The position numbers were made by a program, and so were the translations under genes. Positions 28,922 through 38,162 of a stretch of DNA of 64,000 nt are shown here, one piece after another. The stretch comes from Zhenhengia yiwuensis (GTDB taxonomy: Bacteria; Bacillota; Clostridia; Lachnospirales; Cellulosilyticaceae), in NCBI RefSeq assembly GCF_014384995.1, contig NZ_JACRSY010000017.1:1-64000 (forward strand), in the 5' to 3' direction. Every line of letters begins with the position of its first letter. Positions within the stretch are counted from its first letter, which is position 1. The notes under the pieces are model-generated. The model worked only from the letters and a program-made list of their open reading frames with translations. It did not search any database and was not told the DNA's origin.

Positions 28922-30053
28922 TCACTACCCACTCCTTTATAACTGTTTCTTCTTCTATATTAAGTGCTGTTATAAGCGCATCATCTATAACTGTTCCTTC
29001 ACAGACATTTTTTCCTTCTTTTATATACGTGCTACATTGCCATACTATCTTTTGAGAAGGTTTACCGCTGTTCCATGTTCTGCGCTTTAGTTTACTGCCA
29101 CATTTACTACATATAAGTTTTCCTGATAGCGCATATTTATTTTTCTTTAAGTCTATGCTCCTTCTTCGCCTTTGTAATTCTTTTTGAACCTCTTCCCACC
29201 TATCATCCGATATGATAGGTGAATGACTTTCCCTAACAAGATAGGTATTTACATTTCCGTTATTTCTTTTCTTTTTTTTAGTTCTATAGTCAGGGGTATA
29301 AGTCTTTTGCAACAAAGCATCTCCTTTATATTTTTCATTTTTTAATATGCCTAGGATTGTCGTGTCATGCCACTTTCCACCTGCTACTGTTGGTACTCCT
29401 TCTGCATTCAATAATTTTGCTATAGCATGGCTCCCTTTACCATTCAGGTACTCCTCAAAAATCCTTCTTACGATTTCTGCTTCTTTTTCATTAATAATCA
29501 AATCACCATACATATCTTTGTCATATCCCAAAAAACGTTTTGTATTAAGTATCCCTTCTCCTTTTTCAAATCTCTTGCGGATACTCCATTTTACATTTTC
29601 ACTGACACTTCTACTTTCTTCTTCTGCAAATGCAGAAAGGACAGTAAGCATCAGCTCACCATCCTTTGATAAAGTCCAAATATTCTCATTTTCAAAATAT
29701 ACTTCTACACCAATAGATTTTAACTTTCTGACCTGCTCTAAAACAATAAGTGTGTTTCTAGCAAAGCGTGATACTGATTTAACTAAGATAAGGTCTATCT
29801 TTCCTTCTTGGCATTGCTTTAGCATTTCTTGGAAAGCCGGTCTATCTTCTTTAGTTCCTGTTATGCCATGATCTACAAATACATCTACAAACTCATATTC
29901 AGGATTTGATTTAATTTTACTCTTAAAATAAGTTATTTGATTTTCTAGCGACTCACCTTGGCTATTACTTAATGAAGATACTCTTGCATAGGCACATACT
30001 CTCTTTTTAAGTAAACTATTTTCAGTTTTAGGTTGAATGATTGTTACCTTCAT
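28872..30053 (-). CDS. Large serine recombinase, first of a pair
   Basis: A second, clearly paralogous serine recombinase. CAYARVSSLSN carries the catalytic Ser at residue 26, SVSRFARNTL the conserved Arg pair, and CSKCGSKLKRRTW...WQCSTY the zinc ribbon. At 393 residues it lacks much of the C-terminal coiled region of its partner. The last 50 bp also encode the partner's start. Paired recombinases in one transcript occur in some clostridial prophages; whether both are needed here is unknown. Confidence 0.88.
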   Translation of the reverse strand: MKVTIIQPKTENSLLKKRVCAYARVSSLSNSQGESLENQITYFKSKIKSNPEYEFVDVFVDHGITGTKEDRPAFQEMLKQCQEGKIDLILVKSVSRFARNTLIVLEQVRKLKSIGVEVYFENENIWTLSKDGELMLTVLSAFAEEESRSVSENVKWSIRKRFEKGEGILNTKRFLGYDKDMYGDLIINEKEAEIVRRIFEEYLNGKGSHAIAKLLNAEGVPTVAGGKWHDTTILGILKNEKYKGDALLQKTYTPDYRTKKKKRNNGNVNTYLVRESHSPIISDDRWEEVQKELQRRRRSIDLKKNKYALSGKLICSKCGSKLKRRTWNSGKPSQKIVWQCSTYIKEGKNVCEGTVIDDALITALNIEEETVIKEWVVNGEKRYLYTSKADDSN

Positions 30054-30121
30054 TTAATTAGCTCCTTTCTATCAAATGGTCACTACTATACATCACTCTT
30101 TTAGGCCTATAAAGCAAGGTC

Positions 30122-30784
30122 CTACTTCACCTTTATAATAGGAAGTTTCTCCTGCTTATCATAACCTACTTCAATCTTGTCATCTGCTAGATCACGAAGC
30201 TTTACAAAGTTAAAACCATCTATATTGACTGTCTCTACTTCCTTTTCAACGTTATTAAGTATAATCTTAATAGTACTTACAAGTTTCTTATTTGCATCTT
30301 GCTTAAGCTGCTCCCAAGCCTCTATATTTTTGACATAGTACCTGGGACAATCCTTGCCTGTTACATCATAATGTCTGATCACATCTCTAAGTGGATTAAG
30401 ATTGTACCTATTACAAATATCAATAATAAGTGTGATAAGTGCTTGATATGTTACAGGGCTAAACTTACCATTCCAATCTGGATGACAAACCTCTATTCCT
30501 ATATGATCTTCATTCACTTGACTTGCATGGTAAGCTATCTCATCTTCTGGAACACATGAAATAATTTCTCCTTCCAGCCCCACAATATAGTGTGAACTGG
30601 CATATCTATACCTCCCATTACTCATTTTCTGTCCTGATTTTAATCCTTCAAAATAATTACGATTAGCTTCTGCTGTAGAAGCAGCATTACCTACCCAATG
30701 AATGACTATTCCCTTAACACATTTTAGTTTGTTTCCCGGTCTTGAATAAGAGTTGATCGTTAAGTATTTTTTTATGATTTGCAT
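30122..30784 (-). CDS. Phage endolysin, N-acetylmuramoyl-L-alanine amidase (Amidase_2)
   Basis: The lysis enzyme. The PGRP/Amidase_2 domain shows IVIHWVGNAAS, SSHYIVGLEGEI, IAYHAS, and HYDVTGKDCPRYY with the last zinc and catalytic residues. The C-terminal 50 residues (IKIILNNVEKEVETV...VKLRDLADD) resemble a copper-amine-oxidase N-terminal-type stalk domain used for wall binding. It has no signal peptide, so it depends on the holin encoded three genes upstream. 220 residues; AAAGGGGG precedes the ATG. Confidence 0.9.
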   Translation of the reverse strand: MQIIKKYLTINSYSRPGNKLKCVKGIVIHWVGNAASTAEANRNYFEGLKSGQKMSNGRYRYASSHYIVGLEGEIISCVPEDEIAYHASQVNEDHIGIEVCHPDWNGKFSPVTYQALITLIIDICNRYNLNPLRDVIRHYDVTGKDCPRYYVKNIEAWEQLKQDANKKLVSTIKIILNNVEKEVETVNIDGFNFVKLRDLADDKIEVGYDKQEKLPIIKVK

Positions 30785-30799
30785 AATTTCTATCCCCCT

Positions 30800-31759
30800 T
30801 TAAAGTTCAAATAATATATAGGTACAGAAACCCTTAGATGAATCTACGCTTCTAGTATCACAAATGTAATAATCTTTTCCGTCTAATGTAAGTATTCCAC
30901 CTTCCGGATAAGTAGGTGACTGTTCTTTAGCCATGGCTAAAATACATTCTCTGCCTCTGAGATGTGTACTGATTACTCTGTTTGTATCAGTACTAGCCAT
31001 ACTACTACTTGAACCATATATCGTCTCAATATACATTTGTACATTTTTTGTTAGTGTAGGCTTATAATTTTCTGGAGTTCCATTTTGAGTAATATCCATC
31101 TGAGGATAAACATATCTATTGAGTCTTTTTATACTTAGTCCATAAGCGGCCTTACCTGGTGATATACCACCGGATGTTAACAAGGTATCCTTAAAGGTAT
31201 TAAAATAACTTCCAGAAGAATTTCCTTTGTAATAGCCATATAGGCCTGGATAGGATAAAGCATAAATACTTCCATCTACATCATAAAGAGGTATATAACC
31301 TACATACAATGGAACATTAATAGATGGAGGAGTTGAACTTATATACCATAATAAATAATCAACTCCTGCTAAGAGTGTAATATAAATAATGTTATTCGTT
31401 GCACCTACTGATGATGTTGTTTTTAAATCTGTTCCTACATGTATTTCACCTAGTGAAGTACATACCTCTCCAGCTATGACTCTTGCGGCTATTTTATTAT
31501 AATATCCTGTTCCTGATGAAGGCTTACCTGCTGTATCAGTACTAGATGAGTTATAAAGAACCAATTTAAAAGAAGTATCTGCTGAGTGGGTGAGGATGTA
31601 AGTTTTTGCTTCAGGATAAGTTTCAGGTTCGTCTTGATAGTAAAAGGGGCCTTCAGCAGTAAGATTAGGAACTATTTCTTTTATTTTTTCTACAAACTGA
31701 TCAATTGCATAGGAAGCTTCTGTACTCGTAATAATCATAGATACATATTGGTAGGCCAT
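30800..31759 (-). CDS. Phage structural protein, probably tail tip or fibre
   Basis: 319 residues, rich in Ser, Thr, Tyr and Gly, with beta-strand character (YKGNSSGSYFNTF, YGSSSSMAST). I recognise no family. Its place between tail endopeptidase genes and lysis genes, and its composition, suggest a virion surface or host-contact protein. GGAAGGG precedes the ATG. Confidence 0.5.
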   Translation of the reverse strand: MAYQYVSMIITSTEASYAIDQFVEKIKEIVPNLTAEGPFYYQDEPETYPEAKTYILTHSADTSFKLVLYNSSSTDTAGKPSSGTGYYNKIAARVIAGEVCTSLGEIHVGTDLKTTSSVGATNNIIYITLLAGVDYLLWYISSTPPSINVPLYVGYIPLYDVDGSIYALSYPGLYGYYKGNSSGSYFNTFKDTLLTSGGISPGKAAYGLSIKRLNRYVYPQMDITQNGTPENYKPTLTKNVQMYIETIYGSSSSMASTDTNRVISTHLRGRECILAMAKEQSPTYPEGGILTLDGKDYYICDTRSVDSSKGFCTYILFEL

Positions 31760-31760
31760 T

Positions 31761-32129
31761 TTAAATCCCTTCCTTCTCTTTTTGTATTATAGTAGAAAGG
31801 ATTATCCCTTCTACTTTTGGAATTTTCTTTTCTATAATAGAAGTCAAATAGTAGTGTACAGGTGGTTCCCAATGAAATTTAGTCTTAATCTCACTAACAG
31901 TTATGCCTATAGGCCCAACTTGTGTGTTACCTTCCGCCCCTAAGCCTTTTTCACATAAATAGTACAAGTATAGATCGAGTCGTGACTGTGGTAGAGGTAA
32001 TTCATCTTTATTACCACCTAAAGCTAAGTAATGTAAATACTCATCTACTCGACTACTTGGCTTAGGCAATTCACCCTCATTTGATAGTAAGTACTGTAAA
32101 TATTTTTCTATATTACTGGTCGTTTCCAC
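31761..32129 (-). CDS. Small phage protein with YLxYL / PxSRxDxYL repeats
   Basis: I prefer the GTG at 32129 (AAGGTG six bases upstream), giving 122 residues. Three tandem units are visible: IEKYLQYLLSNEG, ELPKPSSRVDEYLHYL and ELPLPQSRLDLYLYYL. LPxPxSRxDxYL segments are seen in phage neck, fibre and tail appendage proteins. Helical repeats could bind a partner structure. It overlaps the holin gene's end by 17 bp. Confidence 0.5.
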   Translation of the reverse strand: METTSNIEKYLQYLLSNEGELPKPSSRVDEYLHYLALGGNKDELPLPQSRLDLYLYYLCEKGLGAEGNTQVGPIGITVSEIKTKFHWEPPVHYYLTSIIEKKIPKVEGIILSTIIQKEKEGI

Positions 32130-32532
32130 CTGAATCACCTTCATTTCTAAGTTGTTCTAACACATCTCGAAGTTTCTGTGGAATAGGAACACCTATAATT
32201 GCCGCATTTTCTATAATACTAATCCCTTCATTAGCAATATAAAAAAAGACAACAGCCGTGCGAATTGCACTCCCATTGCCTATGACTTGATAGTCGATCA
32301 TATGTCCTGCGCCTACTAAGATGAAGATGAGTATCTTTTTAAAAATTCCCTTAAATCCTACTTCACTCGAAAGTCTTTGTTCTAGAACTGCTACCATTAA
32401 TCCTGTTAAGTAGTCTAATACAATAAAGGTAATTAAAGCATACATAAAGCCATCCACCCCTCCCAGGAACCATCCTAAAAAACAACCCACTGTAGCAAAC
32501 ATCATCTGAATATTTTCTAGTAACCCTTTCAT
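32113..32532 (-). CDS. Phage holin, toxin-secretion/lysis type
   Basis: 139 residues with hydrophobic segments (MFATVGCFLGWFLGGVDG, ALITFIVLDYLTGLMVAVL, IFKKILIFILVGAGHMIDY) and a charged, soluble tail. This matches phage holin family 4. It forms the inner-membrane lesion that releases the endolysin coded three genes downstream. GGGGTG precedes the ATG. Confidence 0.88.
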   Translation of the reverse strand: MKGLLENIQMMFATVGCFLGWFLGGVDGFMYALITFIVLDYLTGLMVAVLEQRLSSEVGFKGIFKKILIFILVGAGHMIDYQVIGNGSAIRTAVVFFYIANEGISIIENAAIIGVPIPQKLRDVLEQLRNEGDSGGNDQ

Positions 32533-33035
32533 TATTTCACCCCTTCATTTAATCCAATAATACATGTCTGATAAAGTTCTAGTGCCATGGAGTCTGTTAG
32601 ATTAGTTCGTTTGGCTTCTATTGAAAAAGAGCTTTTATAACTAAAGGCTTTTGAAATTTCTAATGTTTGAGAATGACTCACCTTAAAGTATTCATAAATA
32701 TCCCCTTCGTAAATCACTGCACCATCTGCAGTTATTTTCAATATAGCCTCAGGTCGTGTATCTGACCAATCATCCCAGTCTTGTAATTGAAAAGATCCTA
32801 TAACCACAATACCTGAGTCAGGTACATAATAGACACCGCTACTAAGCACGCTTTCAAAAGTATGCGTATTAAGATAAGCTACACAATGCCCCCAGTCTCC
32901 ACGATAGTAGTCACAATTCACTACTGTTAAAATCTTACCATCTGGGAGCCCTTCGCCATCAGAGCTTCCTCCAAGGGATAACCCATTTATAAATAGTCCA
33001 CATAATAATCCATTTTGAAAATCTATATTTGGCAT
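32532..33035 (-). CDS. Phage protein of unknown function, tail/lysis border
   Basis: 167 residues with many aromatic residues and mixed beta character (WGHCVAYLNTHTFESVL, YVPDSGIVVIGSFQLQDWDDW). No family recognised. It touches the holin gene by one base and follows the tail endopeptidase, so a tail-tip accessory role is likely. Confidence 0.5.
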   Translation of the reverse strand: MPNIDFQNGLLCGLFINGLSLGGSSDGEGLPDGKILTVVNCDYYRGDWGHCVAYLNTHTFESVLSSGVYYVPDSGIVVIGSFQLQDWDDWSDTRPEAILKITADGAVIYEGDIYEYFKVSHSQTLEISKAFSYKSSFSIEAKRTNLTDSMALELYQTCIIGLNEGVK

Positions 33036-33037
33036 CT

Positions 33038-34825
33038 TTATATCTCTCCTGGAACCTCAGTATTGTACCAGCCAATACTGATAGATTGATTTGTATTTTT
33101 ATCGGTTAGACTTAAAATCCTACCTACACTATCCTTAACCCATATAAATTCTTTCTGTAGATTTCCGTAATAAACAACAAACCCATTACTAAAGAAGTCC
33201 ATACCAGTAACAGGCACCGCTGGTAATTCTATGTTTCCAAAATCAAAAGTAGGTAAACCTTCTATGCCTTTTTCACCTAGCTTAATTTCATGACTTTTAC
33301 CTATACTTGTAATATACTTAAGAACTAATCCATCTAAATCCTTATAAATAAACCCTTTGCCATTTTGAGTAGAACCAGAGACATCTGTTCCAGCCCCCCA
33401 TACCATAGAAGGATAAAGCGTATTCCCTAGTGTACTATCAAACTTAAAAGAAGCTTTAACTTGTTCATTTAGCACCTTTCTCACTTTGACTTTAAATTCA
33501 TCTACTTGTATGTCAGTTAAGTCAGGATAAATACTTTTAGGTGTAGTAAGTGTAAAAAATTGATAAGCTTGAGGATTTTCCTTTATAGCTGTGTAGTAAA
33601 TTTGCTGTCCATCTTTATTTTTGTAATCTATTACTTCAGTAGGACTTAGTTCCTGAGTTACGTAATCGATACATTCATTCTGTATTCGAATACAATTTCT
33701 TATATTTTCTAATGGCGCTGGCTTTCTAATATCTAATGCATCAAAGTTTGTTTCTAAGTATTCAACATTAAGATCTCTTATCCATGCATTTAGAATATGG
33801 GCTGTTTTAGCACTAATGACTTCTTTTTCTATTACTTCTACAATAATATCAGGTGCAACATTCTGTACTTCTTGTGTAATAACCTCTTGTATATCAGCAA
33901 AGTCTCTTTTACGTTCTCCTAGTTGATAAGTATCTTCTCCAGTTGTTAGACTCTTAGTATACGTCACCACTTTATAATCCAGTTGCTTATTTAGTACAGT
34001 GTTATGAATCCTGACTAATTGACATAGTTGTAAATCAAGATTTTTACTTTTAGGTATACTAATACTTAAACTTACTCTTGGGCTATCTACTGTTTGAAGG
34101 TAATCTGTTGCTAAAACCGTTAGATCCTCTAATGTTTCTGCTTGAAATTCTTTATAGGCTTCTCTAATAAAATTATAGTCGCTAGCCTTTTTACTTGTTA
34201 TCGTTCCAGATAAATCACCTTTGCTATTCTGAAAATAAAGCTTTGTAATAACATCTGAAGTATCTGTGTCTTCATTTAACATAGTAAAGTCAAATCCTTT
34301 TGTTAATACTGTAGCTGACTGTCCCCACTGGTTTTTCTTGATGCTCATCTTTAATCCTTCATACTTTATCTCTGTTCCTGTTTGTTCTATTAACTTAGTA
34401 AGTGCATTTTGGGCATTGGTATTTTTAATCTCAAAATTAAAAGGGCCTATATCCTCACATACTCCTACTGTGAAAATAGTCCCTTCTAAAAGAGTTCTTA
34501 AAACATGTTCTAGTGTTGTATCTTGAAGTTTAAGTTCTTTTAGGTACTTGAACATCAGTACCTGTGTTTGAAGAAGCTCAGCTGTAAACTCTGAGACAAT
34601 CTTTTGATGATCCTTACTTCCTGCACTTACTTGTCCATAGTATAAATTACCTACTTTAAAGATAGTATTGTGATCAATAGTTATTGTCCTACTTTTTAAG
34701 TAACTCTTTAGTACAGAGAATGAAAGTGTATAGTAACCATTTCTTTCACCCTGTATATGGCCTTGATTAATAGGAACTTTAGCATATGGAACTTGTAAAT
34801 CTGTTTTTCTGTAAAGTTCTATCAT
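33038..34825 (-). CDS. Phage tail endopeptidase / tail-associated (Tal-like) protein
   Basis: 595 residues. The first half follows the prophage-tail endopeptidase family (SFSVLKSYLKSRTITIDHN, NAQNALTKLIEQTGTEIKY, LGERKRDFADIQEVI). The C-terminal part is a beta-rich segment (FGNIELPAVPVTGMDFF). Proteins of this place form the tail tip and help DNA delivery. It overlaps the tape-measure stop by four bases. No separate distal tail protein lies between them, which is unusual. Confidence 0.75.
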   Translation of the reverse strand: MIELYRKTDLQVPYAKVPINQGHIQGERNGYYTLSFSVLKSYLKSRTITIDHNTIFKVGNLYYGQVSAGSKDHQKIVSEFTAELLQTQVLMFKYLKELKLQDTTLEHVLRTLLEGTIFTVGVCEDIGPFNFEIKNTNAQNALTKLIEQTGTEIKYEGLKMSIKKNQWGQSATVLTKGFDFTMLNEDTDTSDVITKLYFQNSKGDLSGTITSKKASDYNFIREAYKEFQAETLEDLTVLATDYLQTVDSPRVSLSISIPKSKNLDLQLCQLVRIHNTVLNKQLDYKVVTYTKSLTTGEDTYQLGERKRDFADIQEVITQEVQNVAPDIIVEVIEKEVISAKTAHILNAWIRDLNVEYLETNFDALDIRKPAPLENIRNCIRIQNECIDYVTQELSPTEVIDYKNKDGQQIYYTAIKENPQAYQFFTLTTPKSIYPDLTDIQVDEFKVKVRKVLNEQVKASFKFDSTLGNTLYPSMVWGAGTDVSGSTQNGKGFIYKDLDGLVLKYITSIGKSHEIKLGEKGIEGLPTFDFGNIELPAVPVTGMDFFSNGFVVYYGNLQKEFIWVKDSVGRILSLTDKNTNQSISIGWYNTEVPGEI

Positions 34826-37527
34826 GTGATCACTCCTATCCTTCGATTTCTATTTTTCTTTAAACTATAAAGATACTCTGCAAAGTATTGGGCATTTTCT
34901 TGAGAATTAATGTTCATGTTTTGGATGACAATATCTCCATCTGTAAATTGGTTAGACGTTGTAGAAAGTGTATGATTTGTTATGGATTGGCTGGCTAACT
35001 GACTGAGCTCATTAGAAATCTCTAAATGTGGTGCAACCTCCATAGCTTGCGTAATACTTTGCCCCATCTTTTTAGTATCTCTAACCACCTGTGGTATCCC
35101 TTTTAAAATCCCTTGACCTATACCATTTTCAACAAAGTCCTTCTGAAACACTCTAATGGCTAACCTTGACGGAGAATGCATATCAAACACACTTGTAATA
35201 CTCTTCCATACACTCTTAGCCATATTTTTTGCAGCACTAACTACCATGCCTACACCATTACGAATTCCTTTGGCAATACCGGATACAAGATTACCTCCTA
35301 CTTCTAACCAGTTGGTATTAAGGATAGTATTCCTAATTGCTGCAATAAGCTCCAAAACAGACTGATGAAGCTGAGGTATAGCTTGGATTAACCCTCCTGC
35401 AAGTGCACCAACTATTTCAATGGCTGATTGAATCACAATGGGGTAATTATTCATTAAGAAAGTAATCAATCCTACAATAAGCTGTGCTGCTGTATCTACT
35501 AATAGAGGAATAGCTGTAATCAATCCATCTGCTAATTTACTTACAATAATAGGTGCCTGTTCTAGCAACTTAGGTAAGGCGTTTAATACACCTTCTACTA
35601 ATGCCAGAATAATAGCTACAGCAGCTTCAATAAATTGATCAAGATTGTCTAGTATACCCATGACTAATCCAAGAATGCCCTCTACCATAATTGGTATAAG
35701 TATTGGTAGCTCCTCTGCTAGAGTAGTTGCCAGCGTACTTACAATTTGAATCATTGCTGTCGCTAACTGAGGTAATGACTCACAAATAAAAGTAGCAAGA
35801 CTCGTAATAAGTTGTCCTGCTACTTCTGCAATCATTGGGATATTCTCTTGGATAATCGTCATTAATGAACTGATTAAGGTATAAACACCTTCCATTAAAA
35901 TAGGTAACGCTGTTGGTATTACTTTCGTTAAGGAAGTAAGTAGGCCACTTAAAACATTATTAATGATTGTGACTACCTGAGGCAAACTATTAGCAAGCTT
36001 TAGTGTCATATCCTTTAAAAACTTATCTAATGACTGAGTAAAATTTTGTAAGCCTTCATCATTAAAATCTACCTTTAAAGCATTGGCAAATTCATTAAGT
36101 ACTGGGAGAATGTCATTTCCTAATGGAATAAGTAAGTTTATTTGAAGCAATCTTCCTATACCTTGAATAGCACTACCTAAATCATTGTACTTAATCTTGT
36201 TAATCTCTTGTAAAGTGTTGGCTGTCTGACTAAACTCCCCTTCTATAGAGCTTAAGGCTCCGATTGCTTCAACACCTAAATCCTCCCACATAGTACCAAA
36301 CAGGGCCACACCTACTTGATTTTGTAATACCTGATCATCACAAGATTCAAGAGCAGTAACCACTTGCTTAAATGCTCTTTCTGCTGCACTTCCACCTTCA
36401 TTAAAGTGCTTTGTAAGCTCTGTAGCATTAAGTCCCAGTTCTGTAAAAGCTCCTAATGTACCATCACTGTTATCTTTTACTCTTATACCAAACTCTTTAA
36501 TAGCATCCCCTAATTTATCAATGCTAAAAGCTCCAGTTTCTGAACCATTTTCTAGCATGTTAAACATATCTTCAGCATCAAGTCCTAACTGCTGGAAATG
36601 TACACTATATTCATTAATTGTATCTAGCAAGTCATCATTAGCATTCAGTCCCTTTTGAGCACCTTGGGCAATAAGTGTATAAGCTTCTTCTGCCGTTACT
36701 CCAAATGACTTCATCATCTGATTCACAGCTCGTGTACTTTCTGATACATCAAAATTAAAGCTATCTCTTAAAAGAAGAGCATGAGACGTCGCAAGTTCTA
36801 GTTCTTTACCTGTCATATTGGTTTGCTGAACAATGAGGGCCATACTATCGGCAATGTCCTGAAAGTCTTCCCCCATATTATCCGCATAAAGGTTCATCAA
36901 ACCTTCTTCTAGACCTTTCATTTCTTCAGCAGTTGCACCAGTTTGAACTTGTAAACTGTTGAGAGCACGTTTAGCTTCATCTGCTCCTTTTGTAGCCATA
37001 ACACCAATACCTACCACTGCACTACTTATACCTACTAAAGCAGTAGCTGTTCCTTTAACAGCCATGCTGCCAATACTTTTAGCAACACTTCCAGCAGATG
37101 CCCCTAATTTCTTTAGTTTACCTTCGGATTGATCTGCTTCAACACCTAAATCATTAATTTCTTCCTGTGTTTCTTCAGCTGTTTCCTCTAACTTCCTTAG
37201 TTCAATAGCTGTTTTTTCAATCTCACGGTTAAAGGCTCTATATTGAGAAGCATTAATTTTACCTGAAGCAAACTGTTTATTAACCTGGTCCTGTGCATCT
37301 TCTAATTGTTTCAATTTGTCAGATGTGTTTTCTGTCTGCGAAGCTAAAAGTTTCATCTTTTGACTGAGTAGCTCTGTATTCCCCGGATCTAGTTTTAATA
37401 GACTCTCAATTTCTCTAAGCTCTGACTGTAGGTTTCGGCTTGTTTTATTGACATCATTTAATGCTCTTTCAAGTGGTTTTACATTCCCACCAATTTCAAT
37501 TACAATACCTTTAATTTTACTTGCCAT
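34822..37527 (-). CDS. Tail tape measure protein
   Basis: 901 residues. Coiled-coil N-terminus (NDVNKTSRNLQSELREIESLLKLDPGN). A conserved TMP-like block (LNSLQVQTGATAEEMKGLEEG) contains the phage tail tape-measure domain. A very hydrophobic mid-to-late region (about 540-760) is typical of segments that enter the host membrane. Length would set a tail of roughly 130 nm by the usual rule. AGGAGG precedes the ATG. No lytic domain is seen. Confidence 0.9.
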   Translation of the reverse strand: MASKIKGIVIEIGGNVKPLERALNDVNKTSRNLQSELREIESLLKLDPGNTELLSQKMKLLASQTENTSDKLKQLEDAQDQVNKQFASGKINASQYRAFNREIEKTAIELRKLEETAEETQEEINDLGVEADQSEGKLKKLGASAGSVAKSIGSMAVKGTATALVGISSAVVGIGVMATKGADEAKRALNSLQVQTGATAEEMKGLEEGLMNLYADNMGEDFQDIADSMALIVQQTNMTGKELELATSHALLLRDSFNFDVSESTRAVNQMMKSFGVTAEEAYTLIAQGAQKGLNANDDLLDTINEYSVHFQQLGLDAEDMFNMLENGSETGAFSIDKLGDAIKEFGIRVKDNSDGTLGAFTELGLNATELTKHFNEGGSAAERAFKQVVTALESCDDQVLQNQVGVALFGTMWEDLGVEAIGALSSIEGEFSQTANTLQEINKIKYNDLGSAIQGIGRLLQINLLIPLGNDILPVLNEFANALKVDFNDEGLQNFTQSLDKFLKDMTLKLANSLPQVVTIINNVLSGLLTSLTKVIPTALPILMEGVYTLISSLMTIIQENIPMIAEVAGQLITSLATFICESLPQLATAMIQIVSTLATTLAEELPILIPIMVEGILGLVMGILDNLDQFIEAAVAIILALVEGVLNALPKLLEQAPIIVSKLADGLITAIPLLVDTAAQLIVGLITFLMNNYPIVIQSAIEIVGALAGGLIQAIPQLHQSVLELIAAIRNTILNTNWLEVGGNLVSGIAKGIRNGVGMVVSAAKNMAKSVWKSITSVFDMHSPSRLAIRVFQKDFVENGIGQGILKGIPQVVRDTKKMGQSITQAMEVAPHLEISNELSQLASQSITNHTLSTTSNQFTDGDIVIQNMNINSQENAQYFAEYLYSLKKNRNRRIGVIT

Positions 37528-37564
37528 CTCTCATCACCTCCTTCAATTTGAGCATAAGAAAAGC

Positions 37565-37592
37565 ACCTACTACTTAAGTAAGTGCTCATTTT
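37565..37592 (-). terminator. Possible hairpin between tail chaperone and tape measure genes
   Basis: On the minus strand AGCAC and GTGCT close an imperfect stem followed by TTTTC. It would dampen rather than block late transcription. Confidence 0.35.
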
Positions 37593-37633
37593 AGGATATA
37601 GGAAAATATGTGGCCGAACTACCTTGTTAGGCG

Positions 37634-37846
37634 TTAGAATGCATTAAAATCTAGTTGATTAGCTTGTTTTCCATCTTCTTCCTTTATGCCATGTAGCCTA
37701 TCATAATGATCTATGTAGTCTAAAATCATTCCTATACTCATCACATTAAAATCTGTTAGAAGTAGCCCTCTTTTTATAGCATAGACCATTATCATCTCTG
37801 TTGTTACTTCACCCACTATATCCTTAGTTGTATTTTCTACTTTTTT
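37634..37846 (-). CDS. -1 frame extension of the tail assembly chaperone (GT-like)
   Basis: This frame has no good start of its own. It joins the chaperone frame at 37840-37846 through a slippery A AAA AAG just before the TAG stop. After a -1 shift translation goes on as VENTTKDIVGEVTTEMIMVYAIKRGL and ends at 37634 (about 70 extra residues). This is the gpG/gpGT arrangement of long-tailed phages. Confidence 0.8.
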   Translation of the reverse strand, partial: KKVENTTKDIVGEVTTEMIMVYAIKRGLLLTDFNVMSIGMILDYIDHYDRLHGIKEEDGKQANQLDFNAF

Positions 37847-38070
37847 TTAGTTGTTTTCATTAGACCTGTTAACAGCTCCATCACTTCTGGTAGAATTTCT
37901 AGAATAGGTAATTCTTCAAATTCATCTAACCATTCTAAAGGAGGCTTAATTTCATAATTGGCTGTTTTAGCCATAACCCAAAGCATATTATAGAATACTT
38001 CAAAGTCTAAGTTTTCTAACTGTAATTCTCCTTCTTTATAAACTTTTTCTAACTTAATGAGCTCGGTCAA
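37837..38070 (-). CDS. Tail assembly chaperone (G-like, unshifted product)
   Basis: 77 residues, mostly acidic helices, ending KTTKKK just at a run of eight A. It lies directly upstream of the tape measure gene, where lambda-like phages code the chaperones that guard the tape measure before the tail tube forms. The start is TTG at 38070 with no good ribosome site. An AGGAG-ATG (38082 region) opens a six-codon frame that ends at TGA overlapping this start, so coupling or a sequence error is possible. Confidence 0.8.
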   Translation of the reverse strand: MTELIKLEKVYKEGELQLENLDFEVFYNMLWVMAKTANYEIKPPLEWLDEFEELPILEILPEVMELLTGLMKTTKKK

Positions 38071-38122
38071 AAGGTCTTTTCCATATACGTTTCTCCTAAA
38101 ATAGATTTTATAAATAAAAAGA

Positions 38123-38151
38123 GGTCCTAGAATGTCTATAATTCTAGCACC
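38123..38151 (-). terminator. Terminator of the cargo gene at 38163
   Basis: A stem of CTAGAAT/ATTCTAG extended by GGT/ACC, then TCTTTTTATTT on the minus strand. Confidence 0.8.
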
Positions 38152-38162
38152 CCCTTGTGAAA

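Noticed and set aside
29347..29871. 174-codon plus-strand frame
   Set aside because: Lies antisense to the serine recombinase gene, which has intact motifs; no ribosome site.
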